Shown: positions 23,346 to 32,303, numbered from the stretch's first letter. The stretch is DNA of 64,000 nt from Planobispora rosea (GCF_014648175.1 NZ_BMQP01000027.1:1-64000), one strand, 5' to 3'. Made by a program: numbers and translations. Notes: generated from the letters alone by a model not told the origin.

Positions 23346-23785
23346 GTGACCCGATGAGACGCGTCTACGTTCTCAACGGCCCGAACCTGTCGCGGCTCGG
23401 CACCCGCGAGCCCGACGTCTACGGTGCGGAGACCTTCGCCGACCTGGCCGCGCTCTGCCGGGAGACCGGCCGGGAGCTGGGCCTGTCGGTGGAGGTCAGG
23501 CAGACCGACGACGAGGCCGAGATGGTGGCCTGGCTGCACGAGGCGGCCGACGGCAGGGTTCCGGTCGTGCTGAACCCGGCGGCGTTCACGCACTACTCCT
23601 ACGCGCTGCGCGACGCCATCGCCCAGCGCACCGCGCCCCTGGTGGAGGTGCACATCTCCAACCCGGCCGCGCGGGAGGAGTTCCGGCACACCTCGGTGGT
23701 GGCCGCGGTGGCCACCGGAACCATCGCCGGGTTCGGCCTCTCGTCCTACGTGCTGGCGCTGCGGGCCATCGCCGACGCCGCCTGA
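23342..23785 (+). CDS. aroQ: 3-dehydroquinate dehydratase, type II
   Basis: The 147-residue type II dehydroquinase dehydrates 3-dehydroquinate to 3-dehydroshikimate. Signatures are VLNGPNLSRLGTREPDVYG with the catalytic Tyr/Arg loop, VRQTDDEAEMVAWLHEA, LNPAAFTHYSYALRDAI, and VEVHISNPAAREEFRHTSV with the catalytic His. Type II enzymes usually have NPGA where this has NPAA. The GTG start has a GAGGAGC site about 7 nt upstream. It is the last gene of the operon and a GC-rich hairpin follows. Confidence 0.96.
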   Translation: MSDPMRRVYVLNGPNLSRLGTREPDVYGAETFADLAALCRETGRELGLSVEVRQTDDEAEMVAWLHEAADGRVPVVLNPAAFTHYSYALRDAIAQRTAPLVEVHISNPAAREEFRHTSVVAAVATGTIAGFGLSSYVLALRAIADAA

Positions 23786-23804
23786 GCGGCCGGCCGGACC
23801 TGGA

Positions 23805-23823
23805 GCCCGGCCGGTCACCGGGC
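23805..23823 (+). terminator. possible terminator after aroQ
   Basis: GCCCGG and CCGGGC pair around a 7-nt loop 19 bp after the aroQ stop. The stem is short and no T-run follows, so it is a modest candidate. Confidence 0.4.
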
Positions 23824-23865
23824 GGGGCGGCGGAGGCCCTCAGGGCTACGAGGTAGAGGTTTTCC

Positions 23866-23885
23866 CTGCAAGCTTGATATTGCAG
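23866..23885. promoter_or_regulatory. inverted repeat in SGNH hydrolase promoter region
   Basis: CTGCAA and TTGCAG flank an AT-rich 8-nt spacer in an unusually AT-rich stretch about 60 bp before the SGNH hydrolase start. It could be an operator or a promoter element. Confidence 0.35.
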
Positions 23886-23944
23886 CATTTGTGAATGAAT
23901 GACCGATTGTGGCTGAATGCCGCGGTGGTAGGACCGGGGGATCC

Positions 23945-24736
23945 GTGACGCGTTATCGCTCCTTCGTCGCTCTCGGCGACAGCTTCACCGAGGGACTCAA
24001 CGACCCGGCGGTGGACGGCGACGCCGTCGGCCCGGCCGGGGCGGGCCGCTTCCGCGGCTGGGCCGACCGGGTGGCCGAACGCCTGGCCACGCTCGACCCG
24101 GAGTTCCGTTACGCCAACCTCGCGGTGCGCGGCAAGCTCATCGACCAGATCGTCGCCCACCAGGTGCCGGCCGCCGTGGAGATGCGCCCGGACCTGGTCA
24201 GCTTCTGCGCCGGGGGCAACGACCTGCTCCGGCCGGGCAGCGACCCCGACCGGATGGCCAAGAAGCTGGCGGGAGCCGTACGGCAGCTGCGGGCCACCGG
24301 GGCGGAGGTGCTGCTGTTCACCGGGGTGGACCCCCGTGACACCCCGATCATGCGCCGGGCCCGCGGGACTTTCGCGATCTTCTACATGCACGTCCGGTCC
24401 ATCGCCGACCTGTACGGCTGCCGCCTGGTCGACCAGTGGTCGATGCAGGGCCTGCGGGACTGGCGGGCCTGGAGCGACGACCGCCTGCACATGAACGAGG
24501 AGGGCCACCGGATCGTGGCCGCCAAGGTGTGCGAGGTCCTCGGCGTCCCCACCGAGGACGACTGGCGGGTGACCTGGCCGCCCCGTGAGGACGTCGACCC
24601 CAGGGTCAAGCGCCGCGAGGACGTGCAGTGGGTCCGCACCCACCTGGGGCCGTGGGTCGTGCGCCGCCTGCGCGGCCGCTCCTCCGGCGACGACCTCGAC
24701 CCCAAGCGCCCGGACCTCAAGCCGTTCACGGGGTGA
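23945..24736 (+). CDS. SGNH/GDSL hydrolase
   Basis: The 263-residue esterase-fold protein has the four SGNH blocks: FVALGDSFTEG (nucleophile Ser13), YANLAVRGK, FCAGGNDLLRPG (block III Asn) and DRLHMNEEGH (catalytic Asp and His). No signal peptide is visible, so it is probably cytoplasmic. The C-terminal ~60 residues (WPPREDVDPRVKRREDVQWV and a basic, charged tail) extend past the fold. The GTG start has GGGGG about 5 nt upstream. The substrate, probably an acyl or acetyl ester, is unknown. Confidence 0.9.
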   Translation: MTRYRSFVALGDSFTEGLNDPAVDGDAVGPAGAGRFRGWADRVAERLATLDPEFRYANLAVRGKLIDQIVAHQVPAAVEMRPDLVSFCAGGNDLLRPGSDPDRMAKKLAGAVRQLRATGAEVLLFTGVDPRDTPIMRRARGTFAIFYMHVRSIADLYGCRLVDQWSMQGLRDWRAWSDDRLHMNEEGHRIVAAKVCEVLGVPTEDDWRVTWPPREDVDPRVKRREDVQWVRTHLGPWVVRRLRGRSSGDDLDPKRPDLKPFTG

Positions 24737-24827
24737 GCGCCCCGCCGTGCGGAACCGCTCGTGAAGCGGGACCGCCGGGCCGCCGGAACGGACCGTCACC
24801 CGCTCCGGCCCGCGCTCCCCGCGGCTC

Positions 24828-27056
24828 TCAGGACGTCGTCAGGCGCCTGAGCGCCTCCCGGACCTTGGCCGGGTCGTTGGTGGGCCAGAAGGGCGGCAGG
24901 GAGGCCCGCAGGAACCCGGCGTAGCGGGCGGTGGCGAGACGGGGGTCGAGGACCGCGACCACGCCCTTGTCGTGCTGGCTGCGGAGCAGGCGTCCGGCTC
25001 CCTGGGCGAGCAGCAGGGCGGCGTGGGTGGCGGCGACCGCCATGAAGCCGTTGCCGCCCTTGGCGGCGACGTGGCGCTGACGGGCCGAGCTCAGCGGGTC
25101 GTCGGGGCGGGGGAACGGGATGCGGTCGATGATGACCAGCCGGAGCGACGGGCCGGGCACGTCCACGCCCTGCCAGAGCGACAGAGTGCCGAACAGGCAG
25201 GTCGGCTCGTCCTCGGCGAACTGCTTGACCAGCAGCATCGTGGAATCGTCGCCCTGGCACAGCAGCGGCACGCTCAGCCGGTCGCGCAGGGCCTCGGTGG
25301 CGGCCTTGGCCGCGCGCATCGAGGAGAACAGGCCGAGCGTCCGGCCTCCGGCGGCCTCGATCAGCTCGGTGATCTCTTCGAGGTAGGCCTCGGGCAGGCC
25401 GTCCCGGCCCGGCTGGGGAAGGTGCTTGGCGACGTAGAGGATGCCGCTGCGCGCGTGGTCGAAGGGGGAGCCGACGTCCATGCCGGACCAGCCGGAGCGG
25501 CGCCCGTCTCCCTTCCCGTCCCCGTCCCTGTCCGCGTCGCCGTCGCGGGAGCCCGAACCCGGGCTCGGGCCCGAGCCGAGGCCCCACTGGCGGGCCAGGC
25601 CGTCGAACGTGCCGCCCAGCGCGAGCGTGGCGGAGGTCAGCACGACGGTGCGGTCGCCGAACAGCTTGTCGCGGAGCATCCCGGCGACCGTCAGCGGCGC
25701 GACCCGCAGGATGGGCGGGCGGCGCTCGGTGGCGCCGTCCAGCCAGACGACCTCGGCCCGGTCGACCTCCTCGGCGTGGCCGAAGGCGTCCAGCATCCGC
25801 TGGGCGGTGTCGTGGACCTCGTCCAGCGCGGTGAAGGCGGCCTTGCGCAGCCCCGCGCCCTCCGGATCGTCCTTGTCGCCGGAGTTGCGGGGGCCCAGCG
25901 CCGTGATGCACGCCCACGCCGCGTCCCGGACCAGGGCGAGGGTCAGGCCGAGCACCTGGGGCAGCTCGTCCAGGCGCCCGGGGGGAGCGGCGGCCAGCAG
26001 CGCCTTCAGGTCTTCCCCGGCCTGCAGGAGCCGGTCGGAGACGCCCTGCTCGATCAGCCGCCCGACCCGGCTCACGGCCACGCTGACCATGCCGTCCGAC
26101 AGCTCACCGCTCACCACGGAGGTGACCCGGTCGACCAGCTCGTGGGCCTCGTCGACGATGACGACCTCGTGCTCCGGCAGGAGCGGGAGGTCCTCCATCG
26201 CGTCGATCGCCAGCAGCGCGTGGTTGGTCACCACGACGTCCGACTCGCCGGCCCGCGCGCGGGCCAGCTCGGCGAAGCACTCCATCCCGCTCGGGCAGCG
26301 CTGCGCGCCCAGGCACTCTCTGGCGCTCACCGAGAACTGCCGCCAGGCCTGCTCGTTGACACCCGGGACCAATTCGTCACGGTCACCGGTCTCGGTCTCC
26401 TCCGCCCACTCCTGGATGCGCTGGACCATCCGCCCGGTGGCGCTCACCTCGCGCGGGTCGAACAGCTGGTCCTGCTCGTCGTCGGGCCAGCCCGCGGCGG
26501 CCTTGTAGCGGCACAGGTAGTTGCGCCGGCCCTTGAGGATCGCGAACGTCGGCTCGTGCGGGAGGACCGGGGCCAGCGCCTTGGCCAGGCGGGGCAGGTC
26601 ACGGTCCACCAGCTGGCGCTGGAGCGCAATTGTGGCGGTGGAGACGACGACGGCGCCCTCGCCGGTCATCGCGTGCCGGATCGAGGGGACCAGGTAGGCC
26701 AGGGACTTGCCGGTGCCGGTGCCCGCCTGGACGGCCAGATGATCGCCGGAGTCGATGGCCCGCTGCACGGCCCGGGCCATCGCGATCTGGCCGGGCCGTT
26801 CGACCCCGCCGACGGCCTCGACGGCCACCTTCAGCAGCTCGTCCACCGGGGGCAGCTCCACCGCGGGGGTCTTCCCGGCGGTCTTGCGGGAGGTCTCGGC
26901 GGAGGCCCCGCCGTAGGCCCCGTCGCGAGCCTCGGCGGAGGCCCCGTCGCGGGTCTCGGCGGAGGCCCCGTCGCGGGTCTCGGCGGAGATCTCCACGGAG
27001 ATCCCGGCAGAGGTCTCGGCGGAGGTTTCGGCAGGGGTGAGGGCGTCGGTCGGCAC
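24828..27056 (-). CDS. DinG/XPD-like ATP-dependent DNA helicase
   Basis: The 742-residue superfamily 2 helicase has Walker A QAGTGTGKS (110-118), the DEAH box VDEAHEL, and motif VI-like QGVDVPG and GRLLRSQHDKG segments. Four cysteines (NYLCRYK, then ECLGAQRCPSGMEC) are placed as in Fe-S-cluster helicases of the DinG/XPD group, which unwind damaged or structured DNA. The first ~65 residues are low-complexity with repeated SAETRDGA-like units. A central stretch (about 500-525) is Asp/Gly/Ser-rich. The GTG start fits a TACGGT box 8 nt upstream. It converges on the SGNH gene. Confidence 0.92.
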   Translation of the reverse strand: MPTDALTPAETSAETSAGISVEISAETRDGASAETRDGASAEARDGAYGGASAETSRKTAGKTPAVELPPVDELLKVAVEAVGGVERPGQIAMARAVQRAIDSGDHLAVQAGTGTGKSLAYLVPSIRHAMTGEGAVVVSTATIALQRQLVDRDLPRLAKALAPVLPHEPTFAILKGRRNYLCRYKAAAGWPDDEQDQLFDPREVSATGRMVQRIQEWAEETETGDRDELVPGVNEQAWRQFSVSARECLGAQRCPSGMECFAELARARAGESDVVVTNHALLAIDAMEDLPLLPEHEVVIVDEAHELVDRVTSVVSGELSDGMVSVAVSRVGRLIEQGVSDRLLQAGEDLKALLAAAPPGRLDELPQVLGLTLALVRDAAWACITALGPRNSGDKDDPEGAGLRKAAFTALDEVHDTAQRMLDAFGHAEEVDRAEVVWLDGATERRPPILRVAPLTVAGMLRDKLFGDRTVVLTSATLALGGTFDGLARQWGLGSGPSPGSGSRDGDADRDGDGKGDGRRSGWSGMDVGSPFDHARSGILYVAKHLPQPGRDGLPEAYLEEITELIEAAGGRTLGLFSSMRAAKAATEALRDRLSVPLLCQGDDSTMLLVKQFAEDEPTCLFGTLSLWQGVDVPGPSLRLVIIDRIPFPRPDDPLSSARQRHVAAKGGNGFMAVAATHAALLLAQGAGRLLRSQHDKGVVAVLDPRLATARYAGFLRASLPPFWPTNDPAKVREALRRLTTS

Positions 27057-27064
27057 GGCAGTCA

Positions 27065-27070
27065 ACCGTA
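27065..27070 (-). promoter_or_regulatory. -10 box of probable leaderless helicase mRNA
   Basis: On the minus strand TACGGT (TANNNT) ends 8 nt before the GTG at 27056. This supports that start over weaker upstream alternatives. Confidence 0.4.
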
Positions 27071-27312
27071 CCCGCTCACCCCGACAACCGGGGCTGGCTC
27101 CGCCCGGTCGCCGCGTGAACGCGTCCCGGCATTCCGGGAACCGGAGCCCGCATTCCGTGGCAGACTGGCGGAACCACCCCGGCGCGGACCGGTGCGACAA
27201 GTGGAGATGGGCCTTCCCTCTGGTGACACTGGGGCTGAAGATGGGGACGGTAGAACCGGTTCGGTAGGGTTTCCTGAGGTCGAGTGGACGAATAAAGGCT
27301 GGTTAAAGCAAC

Positions 27313-28698
27313 ATGTCCTCCATGTCGGAAGTTGTCCCGTTGCCTTCGTTCGGTGAAGTGTTCTTTGACGAGCGCGGCCAGGAGCGGGTGCTCCGCGTCA
27401 CCTGGCACGAGGGAACGCTCGTGCTGAGTCTGTGGCGCGGCGAGATGTGCACCGCCAGTTTCCGCATGCCCATGGACGACGTGGCCCGCCTGGTCGACAC
27501 CCTGGACCAGGGCTTCATCGACGCCGGCGGCCGCTATCCCGACGAGGTGGACGAGCACGCACCCTCGCCCGGGCACGGGGAGTTCCCCGGCACCGGCCAG
27601 TACGCCCGGCCCCGCCCCGAGGACTACGTCCACCCCCAGCCCTCGCCGCAGCCCCCCCCTCAGCCGCAGCAGTACGCCGACCCGGCGGCCGCCCAGGCGG
27701 CCCCACCGCCGGCCGGGCCGCCGGAGGACCTGCGCCAGCCCCCCGTCCTCGGCCCCAACGACGTGCTGGTGGCCCGGGGCAGCACGCCTCCGCCGGACCC
27801 CTTCCAGGACCGCGCGCCGGGGTACGGCGCGGCCGACGCGGTGCCGCGGGAGAACCTGATCGTCGGTGACTCCCTGCCCTACGGCCAGCCCCACCTCACC
27901 GACCCGGCGGGCCCAGGCGAGCAGCCGTACCCGGCGGCCGGCGCCCGCGGTGACCAGTCCTACGCGCCGGGCGACCAGTCCTACGCGCCGGGCGACCAGT
28001 CCTACGCGCCGGGCGACCGGTCCTACGCGCCGTCCGGTGACCGCTACGGCGTTCCCCAGTCCGCCGCCCCCTACGGAGGGTCCCAGCCCGACGCCTACGG
28101 CGTGCCCGAGACGTACGGCGCTCCGCAACGCCCCGCGGACTCCTTCGCCGCGCAGCAGTCCGCGGATCCTTTCTCCGCGCAGCAGCCGGTGGACCCCTTC
28201 TCCGCACCGCCCAGCCGGCAGCGGCAGGCCGACCGGCCGGTCGACCCCTTCACCCCCCACGTGGAGCAGTTCCCGGCGCCGCCCGCCCACCCCGACGTCT
28301 ACCCGGCCCAGGGGCACTCCACCGACCCGTTCGGCTTCGCCGCCCAGAGCCAGCAGAGTCCCCAGAGCAGGCCCGCCGGGCACGAGGCCCCGGCGTCCGA
28401 CCCCTACGGCTACCCCGCCGCCCAGCCCGCGCCCTTCGCATTCGGCGAGTCCCGGCACGCCGCCGGGCAGGCGCCCGCCCAGGGGGGCCACCCGGCCGAT
28501 CTGCGTGACCTGTACGGCCCGCCGTCCGGATACGAGCCGCAGGCCGTGAACCCCTCCGATCCGCTGAACCTCCGCGGGCACCAGGCGGAGCAGCAGATAT
28601 CCCGTCCCTATGTCCAGGAACCGCCGCCGCACTCCACCGGGGAGCGGCTCCGTCCCGAGCCGGGCTACGACGACCGGGACGACCGCCGCGGCTGGTGA
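27313..28698 (+). CDS. disordered Pro/Gln/Tyr-rich protein with folded N-terminal domain
   Basis: The 461-residue protein has a well-formed N-terminal part (about 1-75: SFGEVFFDERGQERVLRVTWHEGTLVLSLW... MDDVARLVDTLDQGF), then ~380 residues of low-complexity sequence rich in Pro, Gln, Ala, Tyr and Asp. It includes four near-tandem GDQSYAP-type heptads around residues 212-240 and repeated DPFSAQQ-like units. No signal peptide or membrane segment is seen. The N-terminal fold resembles a conserved actinobacterial domain of unknown function. The tail may mediate multivalent binding (inference). The ribosome-binding site is weak; a second ATG lies three codons in. Confidence 0.75.
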   Translation: MSSMSEVVPLPSFGEVFFDERGQERVLRVTWHEGTLVLSLWRGEMCTASFRMPMDDVARLVDTLDQGFIDAGGRYPDEVDEHAPSPGHGEFPGTGQYARPRPEDYVHPQPSPQPPPQPQQYADPAAAQAAPPPAGPPEDLRQPPVLGPNDVLVARGSTPPPDPFQDRAPGYGAADAVPRENLIVGDSLPYGQPHLTDPAGPGEQPYPAAGARGDQSYAPGDQSYAPGDQSYAPGDRSYAPSGDRYGVPQSAAPYGGSQPDAYGVPETYGAPQRPADSFAAQQSADPFSAQQPVDPFSAPPSRQRQADRPVDPFTPHVEQFPAPPAHPDVYPAQGHSTDPFGFAAQSQQSPQSRPAGHEAPASDPYGYPAAQPAPFAFGESRHAAGQAPAQGGHPADLRDLYGPPSGYEPQAVNPSDPLNLRGHQAEQQISRPYVQEPPPHSTGERLRPEPGYDDRDDRRGW

Positions 28699-28715
28699 CC
28701 GTCCGCCCCGCCCCC

Positions 28716-28759
28716 GAGGCCGGTCCGGTGATCCATTGAGGCCGGTCCGGTGATCCATT
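28716..28759 (+). repeat. 22-bp exact tandem duplication before the CPA1 antiporter gene
   Basis: A 22-bp unit beginning GAGGCCGGTCCGG and ending GATCCATT occurs twice head to tail, 17 bp after the previous stop. The second copy runs directly into TAGTCT, a possible -10 box for the antiporter gene. Confidence 0.93.
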
Positions 28760-28791
28760 AGTCTGGTCTCGCCTGACCGGCGGGAGGTGGG

Positions 28792-30372
28792 ATGAACCAG
28801 GCGACCGTGGTGCAGCTGCTCGCCGTACCCGTCGTCGCGGTCGCGGTGGCCGCCGTGGCCAGACGCAGAGGGTGGTCCGCGCCGCTGCTGCTGGTCGTGG
28901 CCGGGCTGATGTTCTCGCCGTTCATGTCGGCCTACCGGCTGGACCACGAGCTGGTCCTGCTGGTCTTCCTCCCGCCGCTGCTCTACTCCGCCGCGATCGA
29001 CAGCTCCTACCTGCGGCTCAAGGCCGTCCGCAGGCCGGTCATCCTCCTGTCGGTCGGGCTGGTGCTCTTCAGCACGCTGGTGATCGGCTGGGTCGCCCAC
29101 CTGCTCCTGCCGGACCTGCACCCGGCGGCGGCCTTCGCGCTCGGCGCGATCGTGGCCCCGCCCGACGCGGTCGCCGCGGTGGCGGTGGCCCGCAGGCTGG
29201 GGCTGCCCCGCAAGGTGGTCACCATCCTGGTGGGCGAGAGCCTGTTCAACGACGCCACCGCGCTCACCGCCTACCGGGTGGCCGTCGCCGCCATACTGGG
29301 GGAGACCGTCACCTGGCTGGACGCCGTCGGTCGGTTCGCCTACGCGGCCGCGGGCGGTGTGGTGATCGGCCTCGCGCTGGCCTGGCTCCTGATCCGGGTG
29401 ATACGGATGCTCAAGGACGCCCTGATCGAGAACACGGTCCTGCTGCTCACCCCGTTCGCGGTCTACCTCGCGGCCGAGGCCGTGCACGCCTCCGGGGTGG
29501 TCTCCGTGGTGATCGTCGGGATCGCCGTCGGCCACCGGCTGCCGCGCGGCGGGTTCGGCACCCGGTTGATGTCCGGCGTGATCTGGCGGATCGTGGACCT
29601 CTTCCTGGAGTCGATCGTCTTCCTGCTGATCGGCCTGCAGATGTGGCCGATCGTCAGCGCGCTGGACTGGTCGGACCCGTGGAAGCCGATCACGATGGCC
29701 CTGGCGGTCTTCGCCGCCGCCGTGGTCGCCCGCATCGTCTGGGTGGTGCCCGCCACCTACCTGCCCCGGATCCTGTCGCCCGGGGTCCGTCGGAACGAGC
29801 CCGACCCGCCGCCCTGGCAGAACGTCGTGATCGTCGGCTGGGCGGGAATGCGCGGTGTGGTCTCCCTGGCCGCCGCCTTCGCCCTGCCGGACTTCCCCGG
29901 CCGGGACATGCTGCTGTTCCTCACCTTCACCGTGGTGATCGGCACCCTGCTGGTCCAGGGCCTGTCGTTCCCCTGGCTCATCCGGCGGCTGCGGGTCTCC
30001 ACCGAGCAGGAGACCTTCGCCGACGACCTGGCCGAGGCCGCCGCCCAGCAGGCCGCCGCCCGGGCCGCGCTGGCCCGGCTGGAGGAGATGGTGGCCGAGG
30101 GCGTCGACGAGATCCACCAGGAGGTGGTGGAGCAGCTCAGGCTCCGCACCGAGCGCCGGACGCTCACCGCCTGGGAACGCCTTGGCGGCGGGACGGGACC
30201 GGAGGGCGAGCAGACGCCCAGCGCCGTCTACCGGCGGCTGCGCCGGGAGATGCTGACCGCCGAGCGCGAGGTGTTCGTGCGGCTGCGCGACGAGCGCCGC
30301 ATCGACGACGAGGTGCTCCGCCGGGTCATGCAGGAGCTCGACTTCGAAGAGGCGACGCTGGTCCGCGGCTGA
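28792..30372 (+). CDS. Na+/H+ antiporter, CPA1 family
   Basis: The 526-residue protein has about twelve membrane spans and CPA1 landmarks: FLPPLLYSAAIDSSYLRLK, APPDAVAAVAVARRLGLPRKVVTILVGESLFNDATALTAYRVA (the ND pair for ion binding), SVVIVGIAVGHRLPR and GWAGMRGVVSLAAAFALP. A ~120-residue charged, helical C-terminal domain follows the last span (DDLAEAAAQQAAARAALARLEEM...), typical of regulatory tails. It exchanges monovalent cations for protons at the cytoplasmic membrane. The ATG has GGGAGGTGGG upstream. A 22-bp tandem repeat lies in its promoter. Confidence 0.93.
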   Translation: MNQATVVQLLAVPVVAVAVAAVARRRGWSAPLLLVVAGLMFSPFMSAYRLDHELVLLVFLPPLLYSAAIDSSYLRLKAVRRPVILLSVGLVLFSTLVIGWVAHLLLPDLHPAAAFALGAIVAPPDAVAAVAVARRLGLPRKVVTILVGESLFNDATALTAYRVAVAAILGETVTWLDAVGRFAYAAAGGVVIGLALAWLLIRVIRMLKDALIENTVLLLTPFAVYLAAEAVHASGVVSVVIVGIAVGHRLPRGGFGTRLMSGVIWRIVDLFLESIVFLLIGLQMWPIVSALDWSDPWKPITMALAVFAAAVVARIVWVVPATYLPRILSPGVRRNEPDPPPWQNVVIVGWAGMRGVVSLAAAFALPDFPGRDMLLFLTFTVVIGTLLVQGLSFPWLIRRLRVSTEQETFADDLAEAAAQQAAARAALARLEEMVAEGVDEIHQEVVEQLRLRTERRTLTAWERLGGGTGPEGEQTPSAVYRRLRREMLTAEREVFVRLRDERRIDDEVLRRVMQELDFEEATLVRG

Positions 30373-30440
30373 GCTCGCGGACGGATACCGCCTGTGGCTG
30401 TCGGCGGCGCCGCGGAAGCGTTTCGTTGTGATCTGATGAA

Positions 30441-30501
30441 ATGGCGACGGATTCCGTTGAGATGTGGCTCATCTGGATCGGAATCGGTACCGTATCGCCA
30501 T
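30441..30501. promoter_or_regulatory. imperfect inverted repeat spanning a promoter
   Basis: ATGGCGACGGATTCCG (30441-30456) is imperfectly mirrored by sequence at 30479-30501 ending in ATCGCCAT at the start codon of the flavin-binding gene. The right arm contains the TACCGT -10-like box, so a regulator or RNA hairpin here could control initiation. Confidence 0.4.
30488..30493 (+). promoter_or_regulatory. -10 box of probable leaderless flavin-binding protein mRNA
   Basis: TACCGT (TANNNT) ends 6 nt before the ATG, with no ribosome-binding site between. Confidence 0.45.
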
Positions 30502-31141
30502 GAAGATCGCTGAGACCGAACGCACCCGGCACCGGCGCCTCCGCGAGCAGGGGAGCCTCGACCGCGATGATCTGCACGCCGTCCTCGCCGCCGGATTCGT
30601 CTGCCATCTGGGAGTCGTCGTCGACGGCTGCCCGATGGTGGTGCCCACCGTCTACGGCCTGAGCCCGGACCGCGAGACGGTGTACTTCCACGGTTCGGTG
30701 GCCAGCCGGAGCCTGGTGGAGGCGCCGGGAAGCACCGTCTGCCTCACCGTGACGCATGTGGACGGGCTGGTGCTGGCCCGGTCGGTGTTCGAGCACGGGG
30801 TGAACTACCGCTGCGCCATGATCTACGGAGTGCCGCAGCCGGTCACCGACCCCGAGGAGAAACTCGCCGGGCTGCGCTGCCTGACCGAGCACGTCACCCC
30901 CGGACAGTGGGACTACGCCCGGCGGCCCAGCCGTAAGGAGCTGGCGGCGACGGCTCTGCTGGCGCTCGGCACCCGGGAGGCGTCGGTGAAGATCCGCACC
31001 GGCCCGCCCGACGACGGCGACGGTCCCGATGCCCGGCTCGGCGTCTGGGCGGGCGTGCGCCCGCTCCGGACGGTCTGGGGCGCCCTCGAACCCGACCCGT
31101 CATTGCCCGCCGGCGTCGACGCCCCGCCCCATCTCCGCTGA
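30500..31141 (+). CDS. pyridoxamine 5'-phosphate oxidase family protein (flavin-binding)
   Basis: The 213-residue protein has a split-barrel flavin-binding fold: VLAAGFVCHLGVVVDGCPMVVPTVYGLSPDRETVYFHGSVASRSL is the characteristic N-terminal barrel of the Pyridox_ox_2-like group, and CLTVTHVDGLVLARSVFEHGVNYRCAMIYG continues it. These proteins bind FMN or F420 and act as oxidoreductases of unknown substrate, not as true PdxH. The ATG is supported by a TACCGT box 6 nt upstream; an in-frame ATG 36 nt earlier lies in non-coding-like sequence. Confidence 0.85.
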   Translation: MKIAETERTRHRRLREQGSLDRDDLHAVLAAGFVCHLGVVVDGCPMVVPTVYGLSPDRETVYFHGSVASRSLVEAPGSTVCLTVTHVDGLVLARSVFEHGVNYRCAMIYGVPQPVTDPEEKLAGLRCLTEHVTPGQWDYARRPSRKELAATALLALGTREASVKIRTGPPDDGDGPDARLGVWAGVRPLRTVWGALEPDPSLPAGVDAPPHLR

Positions 31142-31254
31142 GGTCCACCCGCCTCACCCCGGGCCGTCGCCATTGGCGGGACGTTCCCATGCCGGGAAAC
31201 CCTCATGCCGGAACGCGCACGGCCGACGGGGAGGTACGACCCCGAACGCGTGCG

Positions 31255-32303
31255 ATGGAAGAGGCGATGGCAGGGCGGCCGTTGTTGTTCCTGCTGTTCG
31301 CGCTGTCGACGGTGGTGGCCGCCGTGGTCGCCGTCGTCGGCCGGCGGCGCCGGAGCACGGCTCGGTCGGCTTCTCCGTCACGGCGGTCATCATCTACTGG
31401 GCTCTGATCCGCCGGTCCCTGCCCGAACTGGTGCCGGTGGCCCGCGAACGCGTCTTCGACATGATCGATGACGCGGTCGCCACCATCGACGCCTCGGGCC
31501 GGATCCTGGACCTCAACATCGCGGCCGAGCTGCTGCTGCTCCGGCTGACCCCCGGCCTGCCGGAGCGGCTCATCGGACTGTCGCTGGCCGACCTGCTCGG
31601 CGGGCTGCCCCCGGCCGACGGCGGGGAGATCGAGGTGGCCCGCACCGACGGCTCGGGCCGGCCGGTGGAGCTGAACGTGCGCACCAGCGTGCTGCGCGAC
31701 AGCCGGGGCGGTCACGCCGGCTGGGCCATCCTGGCCCGCGACGTCACCGCGCTGAACCGGCAGCGCCGCGAGCTGGAGCAGGCCACCCGGGACGCGCTGA
31801 CCGGGCTGCACAACCGCCGCCACCTGATGGAGGAACTGCGGCGCGAGATGGCCGCAGCCGCCGCGGACGGTCAGCCGCTCAGCGCGGCGCTGCTGGACAT
31901 CGACCATTTCAAGCAGGTCAACGACCGCTACGGGCACCGCGCCGGGGACGAGGTCCTGGCCTGGTTCGCCGGCCTGCTCAGCGAGGGATTCCGCCGCGGC
32001 GACGTCGTGGCCCGCTACGGCGGCGAGGAGTTCGTGGTGGTCTTCCCGGGCGCGACCGCCGAACAGGCCCGGATGCGGGTGGAGACGCTGCGCGAACGGG
32101 TGAGCGGTCAGGAGGTCCGCGCCGACGGGCATGTGCTGCGCGTCACCTTCAGCGCGGGCGTGGCCGCCGTGATGCCCGGTCACAGCCCCGACGACCTGCT
32201 GCAGGCCGCCGACGAGGCGCTGTACGCGGCCAAGCACGGCGGTCGCGACCAGACCCGGGTCGCCGGGAGGCCGGATCCGGATGCGCCTCACCGGGCGGCG
32301 TGA
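31255..32303 (+). pseudogene. diguanylate cyclase (PAS-GGDEF) with deleted, frameshifted sensor domain
   Basis: The 5' part (31255-~31350) encodes a start and one membrane helix (MEEAMAGRPLLFLLFALSTVVAAVVAVVGRRRR), while the rest is in another frame. The second frame begins abruptly with the last helix of a 7TM sensor (SVTAVIIYWALIRRSLPELVPVARERVFDMI), then a PAS domain (DDAVATIDASGRILDLN) and a GGDEF domain: DALTGLHNRRHLMEEL, DIDHFKQVNDRYGH, and RYGGEEFVVVF with an RRGD inhibitory site five residues before. About 150 residues of the usual 7TM region are absent, so a deletion plus frameshift is inferred. Reinitiation inside, for example at the ATG at 31461, could still make a soluble PAS-GGDEF protein. 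The catalytic domain itself looks intact. Confidence 0.7.

Noticed and set aside
27076..30117. Long minus-strand open frame of about 1000 codons
   Set aside because: It is antisense to the disordered protein and the CPA1 antiporter, both of which have clear coding signals. Its translation is Gly/Arg/His-rich with no domain, as expected for a shadow frame in high-GC DNA.
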